42,958 bases of DNA from Mxb001 sp046046455 (lineage in GTDB: Bacteria; Actinomycetota; Actinomycetes; S36-B12). Under the pieces are notes generated by a model. The model did no database searches and had not been told where the DNA came from. It was given only the letters and a program-made list of their open reading frames with translations. The stretch's first letter is position 1, and each line of letters begins with the position of its first letter. Below, piece by piece: positions 21,715-28,896 of the stretch. Both the position numbers and the translations under genes were made by a program. The stretch is taken from contig JBJOJS010000001.1 of assembly GCA_046046455.1 (NCBI GenBank), positions 1 through 42,958 of the forward strand. The letters run 5' to 3'.

Positions 21715-22407
21715 ATGACGTCATCTCCCGCTCCCGCGCCCGATCCCTACGCCCTTCCCGACGTGTCGGGACTCACCATCGGAGTGCTCGGGGGCACGGG
21801 AGAGCAGGGCCGCGGACTCGCGCGCCGGCTCGCGATGGCCGGATGCGATGTCATCCTCGGCTCGCGTGACGCCGGTCGCGCCCAGGAAGCGGCGCAGGCG
21901 CTATCCGGATCCGTCCGCGGCATGAGCAACGAGGACTGCGCTGCGGCGTCCGACGTCGTCATCGTCGCCGTGCCCTGGGATGGTCACGGTGCTCTGCTGG
22001 AGTCACTGCGCGCTCCACTCGCGGGCAAGATCGTCGTCGATTGCGTCAATCCCCTCGGCTTCGACAAGCAGGGCGCCTTCGGTCTCGATGTACCCGAGGG
22101 GTCAGCGGCTCAGCAGGCCGCGGCCGTGCTCCCCGACTCCCGCGTCGTCGCGGCGTTCCACCACATCTCCGCGGTCCTGCTCCTCGATGAGGGCGTCGAC
22201 AGCATCGACACGGACGTCCTCGTCCTCGGTGATGATCGCGAGGCGACCGACACCGTCCAGGCGATCGCGGGTCTCATCGCCGGCATGCGTGGCGTCTATG
22301 GCGGCCGGCTGCGCAACGCCGGACAGGTCGAGGCCTTCACGGCCAACCTGATCTCGATGAACCGCCGCTACAAGGCGCACGCGGGCGTGCGCATCACCGA
22401 CGTCTGA
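21715..22407 (+). CDS. npdG: NADPH-dependent F420 reductase (F420H2:NADP+ oxidoreductase)
   Basis: A 230-residue Rossmann protein that exchanges hydride between coenzyme F420 and NADP. The N-terminal motif GVLGGTGEQGRGLARRLA with CDVILGSRDAGRA binds NADP (the SR after the second strand fits the 2'-phosphate). Family segments VDCVNPLGF, FHHISAVLL and LRNAGQVEAFTANLISMNR are present. It implies that the organism makes F420. The start is the ATG at 21715, with CAGGAT 6 nt upstream. A very long inverted repeat follows the stop. Confidence 0.9.
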   Translation: MTSSPAPAPDPYALPDVSGLTIGVLGGTGEQGRGLARRLAMAGCDVILGSRDAGRAQEAAQALSGSVRGMSNEDCAAASDVVIVAVPWDGHGALLESLRAPLAGKIVVDCVNPLGFDKQGAFGLDVPEGSAAQQAAAVLPDSRVVAAFHHISAVLLLDEGVDSIDTDVLVLGDDREATDTVQAIAGLIAGMRGVYGGRLRNAGQVEAFTANLISMNRRYKAHAGVRITDV

Positions 22408-22416
22408 GACCTACCT

Positions 22417-22480
22417 CGTTGACTGCTACGCGTTGCGTCATTTCGCGGGGCGAATCTGACGCAACGCGTAGCAGTCAACG
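22417..22480. repeat. 24-bp perfect inverted repeat between npdG and panB
   Basis: Positions 22417-22440 are the exact reverse complement of 22457-22480, with a 16-nt centre that itself holds TTCGC/GCGAA arms. It fills the gap between two convergent genes, ending 10 bp from the panB stop. It is most simply a bidirectional terminator without a U-run, but is longer than needed, so a mobile or REP-like repeat is possible. Confidence 0.85.
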
Positions 22481-22489
22481 CATGAGGGA

Positions 22490-23305
22490 CTAGGAGTACG
22501 CGTGCTCGGGCGCGGGGTACGCACCTGAGCGCACCTCGCCCGCCCACTCGGCGGCCGCGCCGCCGAGGATCGTGCGGAGGTCGGCGTACGCCTTGACGAA
22601 CTTCGGCCGGGGACCCGCGGTGAGGCCGGCCATGTCCTGCCACACGATCACCTGGGCGTCGGTTGCAGCGCCTGCGCCGATGCCGATCGTGGGGATAGTG
22701 AGGACCTCGGATACGCGAGCGGCCAGGTCGGCGGGGACGACCTCGAGCACGACGGCGCAGGCTCCGGCGGCCTCGAGCGCCTTGGCATCACGCAGAAGTG
22801 CCTCGCCGTCCTCTCCGCGACCCTGGACGCGGTAGCCGCCGAAGACATTGACGGACTGAGGTGTCAGCCCCACGTGACCGACGACGGGGATACCCGCACC
22901 CACGAGTGCCTCGACCTGGGGCAGGACGCGCTGGCCGCCCTCGATCTTGACCGCGTGCGCGCCGCCATCCTTCATGAAGCGCATGGCCGACTCCATCGCC
23001 TGCGTCACGGACGACTGGTAGGAGCCGAACGGCATATCGGCAACGACCATGGCGCGCGAGGACCCGCGCACGACACCGGCCACGAGGGGCACGAGGTCAT
23101 CGACGGTCACCGGGAGGGTGGAGTCGTAGCCGTAGACCACCTGGGCGGCCGAGTCGCCGACGAGGAGCGTGGGGATACCGGCCTCGTCGAAGATGCGCGC
23201 GGTGAGGGCGTCGTAGGCGGTGATCATCGCCCACTTCTCGCCGCGGGCGGTGGACTCATGGAGGTCGCGGATAGTGATGCGGCGGATAGGCGTCGCCAGA
23301 GACAT
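22490..23305 (-). CDS. panB: 3-methyl-2-oxobutanoate hydroxymethyltransferase
   Basis: First committed step of pantothenate synthesis: makes ketopantoate from 2-oxoisovalerate and methylene-tetrahydrofolate. From MSLATPIRRITIRDL it is 271 residues, normal for PanB. Motifs are WAMITAYDALTARIFDEAGI, LLVGDSAAQVVYGYDSTLPV (the Mg-binding Asp in GDS), VVADMPFGSY, KIEGG, GHVGLTPQSVN and the catalytic LEVVPA. An ATG 17 codons upstream is open but lacks family similarity; GGGAG sits 7 nt before the chosen start. Pantothenate feeds CoA and ACP, tying in with the fab genes, though it is not cotranscribed. Confidence 0.95.
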   Translation of the reverse strand: MSLATPIRRITIRDLHESTARGEKWAMITAYDALTARIFDEAGIPTLLVGDSAAQVVYGYDSTLPVTVDDLVPLVAGVVRGSSRAMVVADMPFGSYQSSVTQAMESAMRFMKDGGAHAVKIEGGQRVLPQVEALVGAGIPVVGHVGLTPQSVNVFGGYRVQGRGEDGEALLRDAKALEAAGACAVVLEVVPADLAARVSEVLTIPTIGIGAGAATDAQVIVWQDMAGLTAGPRPKFVKAYADLRTILGGAAAEWAGEVRSGAYPAPEHAYS

Positions 23306-23417
23306 GATCGTGCTCCCATCTCGAGGCTCCCGTGCGGAGTCCCCGGACAGGCCCATGGTGGCACACGGGGCGGATTGGCGCCCCCGGGCGCGCCCCTACG
23401 CCTACTGCCGCGACGGG

Positions 23418-23449
23418 ATCGTTACGATACGGTCGCGTTCCGGAATTCC
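23418..23449 (+). promoter_or_regulatory. promoter with clustered palindromes upstream of the MFS-TetR operon
   Basis: ATCGTTACGAT (23418-23428) is a palindrome that contains TACGAT, a good -10. TTCCGGAA (23438-23445) and GGAATTCC (23442-23449) follow at about +1 to +12. This arrangement suits a TetR operator for the repressor encoded by the second gene of the operon; which palindrome is used is unknown. Confidence 0.45.
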
Positions 23450-23473
23450 TGGGACAGCGCCATGAGGAGGGTC

Positions 23474-25168
23474 ATGTCCCCGGATAGCTGGATGACGAAC
23501 GGCGAGGGTCACCCCCGCCGGTGGGCGATCCTGGGCGTGCTCGTGGTGAGCCTCCTCATTGTCGTGCTCGACAACACCGTGCTCAACATCGCGCTGCCGA
23601 CCATCCAGCGCGACCTCAATGCCTCCGCGGGCGAACTCGTCTGGGCGATCGACAGCTACATCCTGGCTTTCGCCGCTCTCCTCTTCACCTGGGGCGCCTT
23701 GGGCGACCGCTACGGCCGCAAGCGCATCCTCATCATCGGTCTCATCATCTTCGGTCTCGCATCCGCAGCCAGTGCCTTCGCGACAACGCCGGGCATGCTC
23801 ATCGCCTTCCGCGCCGTCATGGGCGTCGGTGGCGCCGCCGTCATGCCGACCACCCTTGCCATCATCACCGTGGTCTTCCCCCCGCACGAGCGCGGCAAGG
23901 CGATCGGTGCGTGGGCGGGTGCGGTGGGTGCAGCCGTCGCCCTCGGCCCGGTGCTGGGCGGGCTGCTGCTGCAGCATCCGGAGTGGTCGAGCTGGATCAC
24001 CGGCAACGACTGGGGCGCGGTCTTCCTCATCAACGTGCCGATCGTCATCATCGGGCTCATCGGCATCTGGCGCGTCGTGCCCGAGACTCGCGATCCGAAT
24101 CCGCGCAAGCTCGACCTCATCGGCCTCGTGCTCTCCGTCGTGGGGCTCACCCTGCTCGTCTACGGCATCGTGCATGCCTCGTCCACGCTCGACTGGACCG
24201 ATCCCGGTGTCGTGCTCCCGATGCTCGGCGGTATCGCCGTCATCGCCGTCTTCCTCATCTACGAGGCGCGCAGCGACCACAAGAGCTTCGACGTCTCCCT
24301 CTTCGCCAATCGCGGGTACGCCGTGAGCCTCGCCGCGGTGACGCTCGCCTTCTTCGCCCTGTCGGGCATCACCTTCACGCTGCCCTTCTACCTGCAGATC
24401 CTGCGCGGCTACGACACGCTCATTGCGGGCCTCTGCTTCGTGCCCTTCGCCTTCGGCCAGATCCTCGCAGCACCACGGAGCGCGACGATGGTGCTGAAAT
24501 TCGGCTATCGCGCCGTGATGACCACCGGACTGGTTCTCGTCGCTCTCTCGCTCCTCGCCCTGCTCTTCGTCCAGATCGATACGCCGCTCTGGGTGATCCT
24601 CGTGGTGTTCTTCGTCTTCGGATTCGGCATGGGCAACGTCATCGCGCCTGCGTCGACCGTGATGCAGAACGTCCTGCCCCTGGCGAGTGCCGGAGCCGGC
24701 TCAGCGGTCCAGAACACCGTGCGCCAGGTGGGAGGAGCGCTCGGTGTGGCCATCATCGGCACGGTGCTGGCCACCCAGTACGCCAGTCGAGTCGCCCCCG
24801 CTCTCGGCAAGCTCCCCGATCAGGTGCCCGAGGAAGCACGCCGGGCAGCGGAGAACTCCATTGTGGCGACCGATGGACTCCTCGACGGTCTCGCGCAGTC
24901 CGGGGCGCCGGCGACGGTCCTGGATGCGCTTCGCACCTCCGCCTACGACGCGTTCCTCACCTCCGCGCACGTCACCTACATCCTGTCGATCACCGTTGTG
25001 GGGATCGCCGCCCTCCTCGTCGCCTTCGTCCTGCCGGTGATCACACCGCCGCGCAAGGACGTCAGCGTGCCGGCCGACTCGCCGACGGACGACCTCGTCC
25101 GCAAGGAGGAGGCCGCCTATCCGGAGCAGCTGGCCGAGGAGTTGGCCGATGACGACCGCAAGAGCTGA
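23474..25168 (+). CDS. DHA2-family (14-TM) MFS drug exporter
   Basis: About 564 residues with 14 predicted membrane segments, EmrB/QacA type. The first helix carries the family signature LIVVLDNTVLNIALPTIQRD (motif D1), motif A is LGDRYGRKRILIIG, and motif C is AWAGAVGAAVALGPVLGG. The last 40 residues are a charged cytosolic tail. It exports cationic drugs or similar compounds by proton antiport. The start is uncertain: ATG 23474 follows AGGAGGG very closely; 23462 and 23492 are alternatives. The next gene, a TetR regulator, overlaps it by 20 nt and probably represses it. Confidence 0.9.
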   Translation: MSPDSWMTNGEGHPRRWAILGVLVVSLLIVVLDNTVLNIALPTIQRDLNASAGELVWAIDSYILAFAALLFTWGALGDRYGRKRILIIGLIIFGLASAASAFATTPGMLIAFRAVMGVGGAAVMPTTLAIITVVFPPHERGKAIGAWAGAVGAAVALGPVLGGLLLQHPEWSSWITGNDWGAVFLINVPIVIIGLIGIWRVVPETRDPNPRKLDLIGLVLSVVGLTLLVYGIVHASSTLDWTDPGVVLPMLGGIAVIAVFLIYEARSDHKSFDVSLFANRGYAVSLAAVTLAFFALSGITFTLPFYLQILRGYDTLIAGLCFVPFAFGQILAAPRSATMVLKFGYRAVMTTGLVLVALSLLALLFVQIDTPLWVILVVFFVFGFGMGNVIAPASTVMQNVLPLASAGAGSAVQNTVRQVGGALGVAIIGTVLATQYASRVAPALGKLPDQVPEEARRAAENSIVATDGLLDGLAQSGAPATVLDALRTSAYDAFLTSAHVTYILSITVVGIAALLVAFVLPVITPPRKDVSVPADSPTDDLVRKEEAAYPEQLAEELADDDRKS

Positions 25169-25766
25169 GGCACCTGCGCGCGGGCGCCCGCGCGATGCGG
25201 CATTGGATCGGCGCATCGCCGAGGCTGCCTTGGACGTGCTCGCGGACATCGGCATCACGGGCTTCACGATCGAGGCGGTGGCGCTCCGCGCGGGTGTCGG
25301 CAAGGCCACGATCTATCGCAGGTACGACGGCCGGGATGACGTGCTCGCCGCCGCGCTGGACCAGTTGCGCGACGACACGCCCGCGGTGCTCGCAGAGGGT
25401 TCGACCCGGGAACGACTCGAGGTGGCGCTGGGTTTCATCCGCTCGCCCATGACGTCGACGCGCGGGGGCCGAGTGATGGCCCAGGTCATCTCGGCGGGAG
25501 CGCAGCATCCGGACTTCCTCGCGACGTTCTACGACCGCGTCCTTGCTCCACGGCGCCAGATGCTTCTCGGCATCCTCCACGACGGAGTGCGCGAGGGCTG
25601 GGTTGATCCTGATGCCGATCTCGACGCGGTCGTCACCCTGCTCGTCGGGCCGATGATCTTCCTCAAGGTGTGGCACGGCACTCCGGTGGCCTCCGTGTCC
25701 ACCGAGCGGATCCTCGACCTCGCACTGCGTGGGGTCGGGGTCAGCGCTCGCGCCAGCGATTCGTGA
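25149..25766 (+). CDS. TetR/AcrR-family transcriptional regulator
   Basis: A 205-residue repressor. The N-terminal helix-turn-helix (about 18-65) reads AALDVLADIGITGFTIEAVA, LRAGVGKATIYRRYDGRDDV, the standard TetR_N form. The rest is helical ligand-binding and dimer domain, resembling the TetR_C_16-like group. It is translated from inside the end of the exporter gene (20-nt overlap, GAGGAG site), the usual sign of a local efflux repressor. At its 3' end it overlaps the convergent nadE gene by 26 bp. Confidence 0.93.
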   Translation: MTTARAEAPARGRPRDAALDRRIAEAALDVLADIGITGFTIEAVALRAGVGKATIYRRYDGRDDVLAAALDQLRDDTPAVLAEGSTRERLEVALGFIRSPMTSTRGGRVMAQVISAGAQHPDFLATFYDRVLAPRRQMLLGILHDGVREGWVDPDADLDAVVTLLVGPMIFLKVWHGTPVASVSTERILDLALRGVGVSARASDS

Positions 25767-27447
25767 TCGGCTGACGGCGGTCGCGGCCGAAGGCGCGCAG
25801 CGAGATCTTGGTGCCCGGCGGATATTGGCGCCGCTTGTACTCCGCTGCGTCGGTGAGGTGGATGATGCGCTCCACGGTCTCGGCGTCGAAGCCCTGGGCG
25901 ACGAGCTCAGTCATCCCGCGGTCGTGCTCGACGTAGTCGTCCAGGATGTCGTCGAGGAGCGCGTAGTCGGGGAGTGAATCCTGATCGAGCTGGCCCGGGC
26001 GTAGTTCGGCGCTGGGGGGCTTGGCGATGGAATTGGGCGGGATCGGCGGGGTGTCGCCCGCGGCCTCGGCGCGGGCATTGCGCCAACGCGACAGCTCCCA
26101 CACGAGCGTCTTGGGGACGTCCTTGATCGGCGCGAAGCCACCGACGGCGTCGCCGTAGATCGTGGAGTAGCCGACGGAGATCTCACTCTTGTTGCCGGTG
26201 GCGAGCACGAGGTGGCCCTCGGCGTTGGACAGGGCCATGAGCGTGGTGCCGCGCACCCGGGCCTGGAGGTTCTCCTCGGCGAGACCGGTGAGGTCCAGTG
26301 ACGCATCGAAGGCATCGACCATGGGGATGATGGGCACGGTGCGGTAGTGCAGGCCGGTGCGCTCCGCGAGGTCGGCGGCATCGGCGAGGGAGTGCTCCGA
26401 GGAGTAGGCGCTGGGAAGCGACACTCCATGCACGCGGTCGGCGCCGAGCGCATCGCAGGCGATCGCGGCGACCAAGGCGGAGTCGATACCCCCGGATAGG
26501 CCCAGGATGACCGACCCGAAGCCGTTCTTGTCTACGTAGTCCCGCAGGCCGACGACGAGCGCGCCGTACACCTCCTCGACGTCCTCCGCGCGCGGGGCGA
26601 TGCGCTCCGGTACGTCCGCTTGCGTCCGTCGTTGCGGCTCGCCGAGATCGACGGTGTCCCGCCGCGACCCCGCGGGCAGGTCGAGGTCTGCGAGCAGGAT
26701 TTCGTCGGTGAACTGCGCGGCGCGGGCGATGACACCGCCGTCCGGGCCCACGATGAGGGAGTCGCCGTCGAAGACGAGCTCGTCCTGGCCCCCGACCATG
26801 TTGACGTAGGCGACGACAGCGCCCGTCTCGGCTGCCCGACGCTGGCACAGGTCGAGACGCACGTCGTCCTTGTTGCGCTCGTATGGCGAACCGTTGATGA
26901 CGAGCAGGAGACCGCAGCCGCGAGCCTGGGCGACCGGACCTCCCTCCTGCCACAGGTCCTCGCAGATGGCGAGGGCGACATCGACGCCGGCGACTCGCAG
27001 CACGCAGGGCTCATCGCCCGGAACGAAGTAGCGGAACTCGTCGAAGACGCCGTAGTTGGGCAGGTGATGCTTGACGTAGCGGGCGACGATGCGGCCGTGC
27101 TGCAGCACTGCCGCGGCGTTGACGGGCGCACCCCGCGGGCGTCCCAGCCGGTCGTTCCCGTCCTCGAGCCGATCGAGGTATCCGATCACTACGGGGATAT
27201 CGCCGTAGCCGTCATCGGCGAGCGCACGCGCCAATCCCTCAACGCTGTCGCGTGAGGCCTCCTGGAACCCCGGACGCAGAGCGAGGTCCTCCACCGGGTA
27301 GCCGGTCACGAACATCTCGGGCAGCGCCACGAGTTGGGCACCCCGAGCGGCCGCGGCCGCGACGCCGTCGATCGCCCTGCCCATGTTGCCGACCAGATCG
27401 CCCACGGTCGGATTGGCCTGCACGAGGGCGAGGCGGAGCATGGGCAT
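25741..27447 (-). CDS. nadE: glutamine-dependent NAD+ synthetase
   Basis: Last step of NAD synthesis, amidating deamido-NAD. Two domains in 568 residues. The N-terminal nitrilase-fold glutaminase (about 1-265) has Glu in LPEMFVTGYP, a Lys in the YVKHHLPNYG region and Cys in AICEDLWQEG. The C-terminal synthetase has the ATP loop LGLSGGIDSALVAA and KSEISVGYSTIYGD. The start is set by TACGCT exactly 6 nt before the ATG at 27447 (MPMLRLALVQANPTVGD), giving a leaderless mRNA; an ATG two codons later is the alternative. It is divergent from glnA2 across 58 bp that carry a GlnR-like box. Confidence 0.94.
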   Translation of the reverse strand: MPMLRLALVQANPTVGDLVGNMGRAIDGVAAAAARGAQLVALPEMFVTGYPVEDLALRPGFQEASRDSVEGLARALADDGYGDIPVVIGYLDRLEDGNDRLGRPRGAPVNAAAVLQHGRIVARYVKHHLPNYGVFDEFRYFVPGDEPCVLRVAGVDVALAICEDLWQEGGPVAQARGCGLLLVINGSPYERNKDDVRLDLCQRRAAETGAVVAYVNMVGGQDELVFDGDSLIVGPDGGVIARAAQFTDEILLADLDLPAGSRRDTVDLGEPQRRTQADVPERIAPRAEDVEEVYGALVVGLRDYVDKNGFGSVILGLSGGIDSALVAAIACDALGADRVHGVSLPSAYSSEHSLADAADLAERTGLHYRTVPIIPMVDAFDASLDLTGLAEENLQARVRGTTLMALSNAEGHLVLATGNKSEISVGYSTIYGDAVGGFAPIKDVPKTLVWELSRWRNARAEAAGDTPPIPPNSIAKPPSAELRPGQLDQDSLPDYALLDDILDDYVEHDRGMTELVAQGFDAETVERIIHLTDAAEYKRRQYPPGTKISLRAFGRDRRQPITNRWRER

Positions 27448-27453
27448 AGGGGA

Positions 27454-27459
27454 AGCGTA
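27454..27459 (-). promoter_or_regulatory. -10 box (TACGCT) of nadE, leaderless
   Basis: TACGCT on the minus strand, 6 nt before the ATG at 27447. Confidence 0.6.
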
Positions 27460-27466
27460 GGGGTGC

Positions 27467-27482
27467 GTAACGCGCCGGAAAC
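27467..27482 (+). promoter_or_regulatory. candidate GlnR half-site upstream of glnA2
   Basis: GTAAC-n6-GAAAC, an exact match to the actinobacterial GlnR a-b box (gTnAc-n6-GaAAc), 23 nt before the glnA2 ATG and 7 bp from the nadE -10. The next expected pair is degenerate, so it is a single half of the usual double site. Confidence 0.55.
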
Positions 27483-27493
27483 ACAGGCACGGG

Positions 27494-27499
27494 CACACT
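27494..27499 (+). promoter_or_regulatory. -10 box (CACACT) of glnA2, leaderless
   Basis: CACACT followed by 6 nt and the glnA2 ATG; the same hexamer and spacing as before parA. Confidence 0.45.
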
Positions 27500-27505
27500 G
27501 GGGCC

Positions 27506-28840
27506 ATGGACAAGCAGACGGAGTTCGTGCTCCGGACCATCGAGGAGCGGGACATCCGCTTCGTGCGCCTGTGGTTCACCGACGTGCTCGGCACCCTCAA
27601 GTCGGTCGCGGTCGCCCCCGCCGAGTTGGAGGGCGCCTTCGCCGAGGGCTTGGGCTTCGACGGTTCGGCCATCGAGGGATTCGCGCGCGTCTACGAGTCC
27701 GACATGCTGGCCAAGCCGGATCCCGCGACCTTCGCGGTCCTCCCGTGGCGTGCGGAGTCTCCCGGAGTCGCCCGGATGTTCTGCGACATCCTCATGCCTG
27801 ACGGCTCACCGTCGTACGCCGATCCGCGCTACGTGCTCAAGCGCGCACTCTCGCGCGCCGCCGACATGGGCTTCACCTTCTACACGCATCCCGAGGTGGA
27901 GTTCTACCTGCTCAAGAACCACCCGAGCGAGGGGCCGCCCGAGCCCATCGACAACTACGGCTACTTCGACAACTCGCCGCAGTCCGTCGGCTACGACTTC
28001 CGTCGCCAGGCGATCACGATGCTCGAGGCGATGGGCATCTCCGTGGAGTTCAGTCACCATGAGGGTGGCCCGGGCCAGCAGGAAATCGATCTGCGCTACG
28101 CCGACGCTCTCACCACGGCCGACAACCTCATGACCTTCCGCACGGTCGTCAAGGAGGTGGCGCTCGAGCAGGGCGTCTACGCGACCTTCATGCCCAAGCC
28201 GTTCCGTGATGCCCCTGGCTCCGGTATGCACACGCACGTGTCGCTCTTCGAGGGCGATCGCAATGCCTTCCACGAGCCAGGAGCGCCGTACCAACTCTCG
28301 CAGGTGGCCCGGTCCTTCATCGCGGGCGTCCTGCGTCATGCGCCTGAGATCACGGCGGTGACCAACCAGTGGGTCAACTCCTACAAGCGACTCGCGGGCG
28401 GCGCCGAAGCGCCGGCGATGATCTGCTGGGGCCACAACAACAGGTCGGCGCTCGTGCGTGTGCCGATGTACAAGCCGACCAAGGGCAACTCCACGCGCGT
28501 GGAGTTCCGCTCACTGGACAGCGCCTGCAACCCCTACCTCGCCTACGCCGTGATCCTCGCGTCCGGGCTCAAGGGCATCGAGGAGGGCTACGAACTCCCA
28601 CCCGGTGCCGAAGACGATGTCTGGTCGCTCACCGCTGCCGAACGCCGCGCCATGGGCATGGAGCCGCTGCCCGGCAGCCTCAATCAGGCGATCCAGGCCA
28701 TGGAGCGCTCCGAGCTCGTCGCGGAGACGCTCGGCGAGCATGTCTTCGACTTCTTCCTGCGCAACAAGCAGGCGGAGTGGGAGGAGTACCGCCGCCAGGT
28801 CAACGCCTGGGAGATCGACCGCTACCTCCCTACCCTCTAG
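27506..28840 (+). CDS. glnA2: glutamine synthetase, GlnA2 type (I-alpha-like, not adenylylatable)
   Basis: A 444-residue class I glutamine synthetase: ammonia + glutamate + ATP. Signatures: LGFDGSAIEGFARVYESDM, the YTHPEVEFYL metal site, GSGMHTHVSLFEGD with the metal-binding HxH region, and NRSALVRVP. The position of the adenylylation Tyr in GlnA1 (LYELPPDE) is VWSLTAAE here, with Trp373, so GlnE cannot modify it; the extra insertion of I-beta enzymes is also absent. It pairs with glnE as glnA2-glnE does in M. tuberculosis. It may be leaderless, with a GlnR-like box upstream. True substrate could also be another amine or glutamate derivative, as some GlnA paralogues act on polyamines. Confidence 0.92.
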   Translation: MDKQTEFVLRTIEERDIRFVRLWFTDVLGTLKSVAVAPAELEGAFAEGLGFDGSAIEGFARVYESDMLAKPDPATFAVLPWRAESPGVARMFCDILMPDGSPSYADPRYVLKRALSRAADMGFTFYTHPEVEFYLLKNHPSEGPPEPIDNYGYFDNSPQSVGYDFRRQAITMLEAMGISVEFSHHEGGPGQQEIDLRYADALTTADNLMTFRTVVKEVALEQGVYATFMPKPFRDAPGSGMHTHVSLFEGDRNAFHEPGAPYQLSQVARSFIAGVLRHAPEITAVTNQWVNSYKRLAGGAEAPAMICWGHNNRSALVRVPMYKPTKGNSTRVEFRSLDSACNPYLAYAVILASGLKGIEEGYELPPGAEDDVWSLTAAERRAMGMEPLPGSLNQAIQAMERSELVAETLGEHVFDFFLRNKQAEWEEYRRQVNAWEIDRYLPTL

Positions 28841-28868
28841 GCCGATATGCCCGCATCGATCGAGCAGG

Positions 28869-28896
28869 GATGAGCGAGCGGCGATGAGCGAGCAGC
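28869..28896 (+). repeat. tandem 14-bp duplication around the glnE start creating a five-codon mini-ORF
   Basis: GATGAGCGAGCGGC (28869-28882) is followed by GATGAGCGAGCAGC (28883-28896). The first copy's ATG (28870) opens MSERR, whose TGA overlaps the glnE ATG (28884) as ATGA; glnE itself begins MSEQR. Confidence 0.65.

Noticed and set aside
21680..21724. Upstream ATG at 21724 for the MFS exporter
   Set aside because: It would overlap the divergent npdG start and adds a non-conserved tail; ATG at 21679 is more likely.
22874..23473. N-terminal extension of the DHA2 exporter across panB
   Set aside because: Antisense to panB, hydrophilic and unlike any exporter; a promoter and ribosome-binding site lie just before 23474.
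28605..28883. Upstream extension of the GlnE frame into glnA2
   Set aside because: Out-of-frame reading of glnA2 with no GlnE similarity; GlnE starts at MSEQRATSL.
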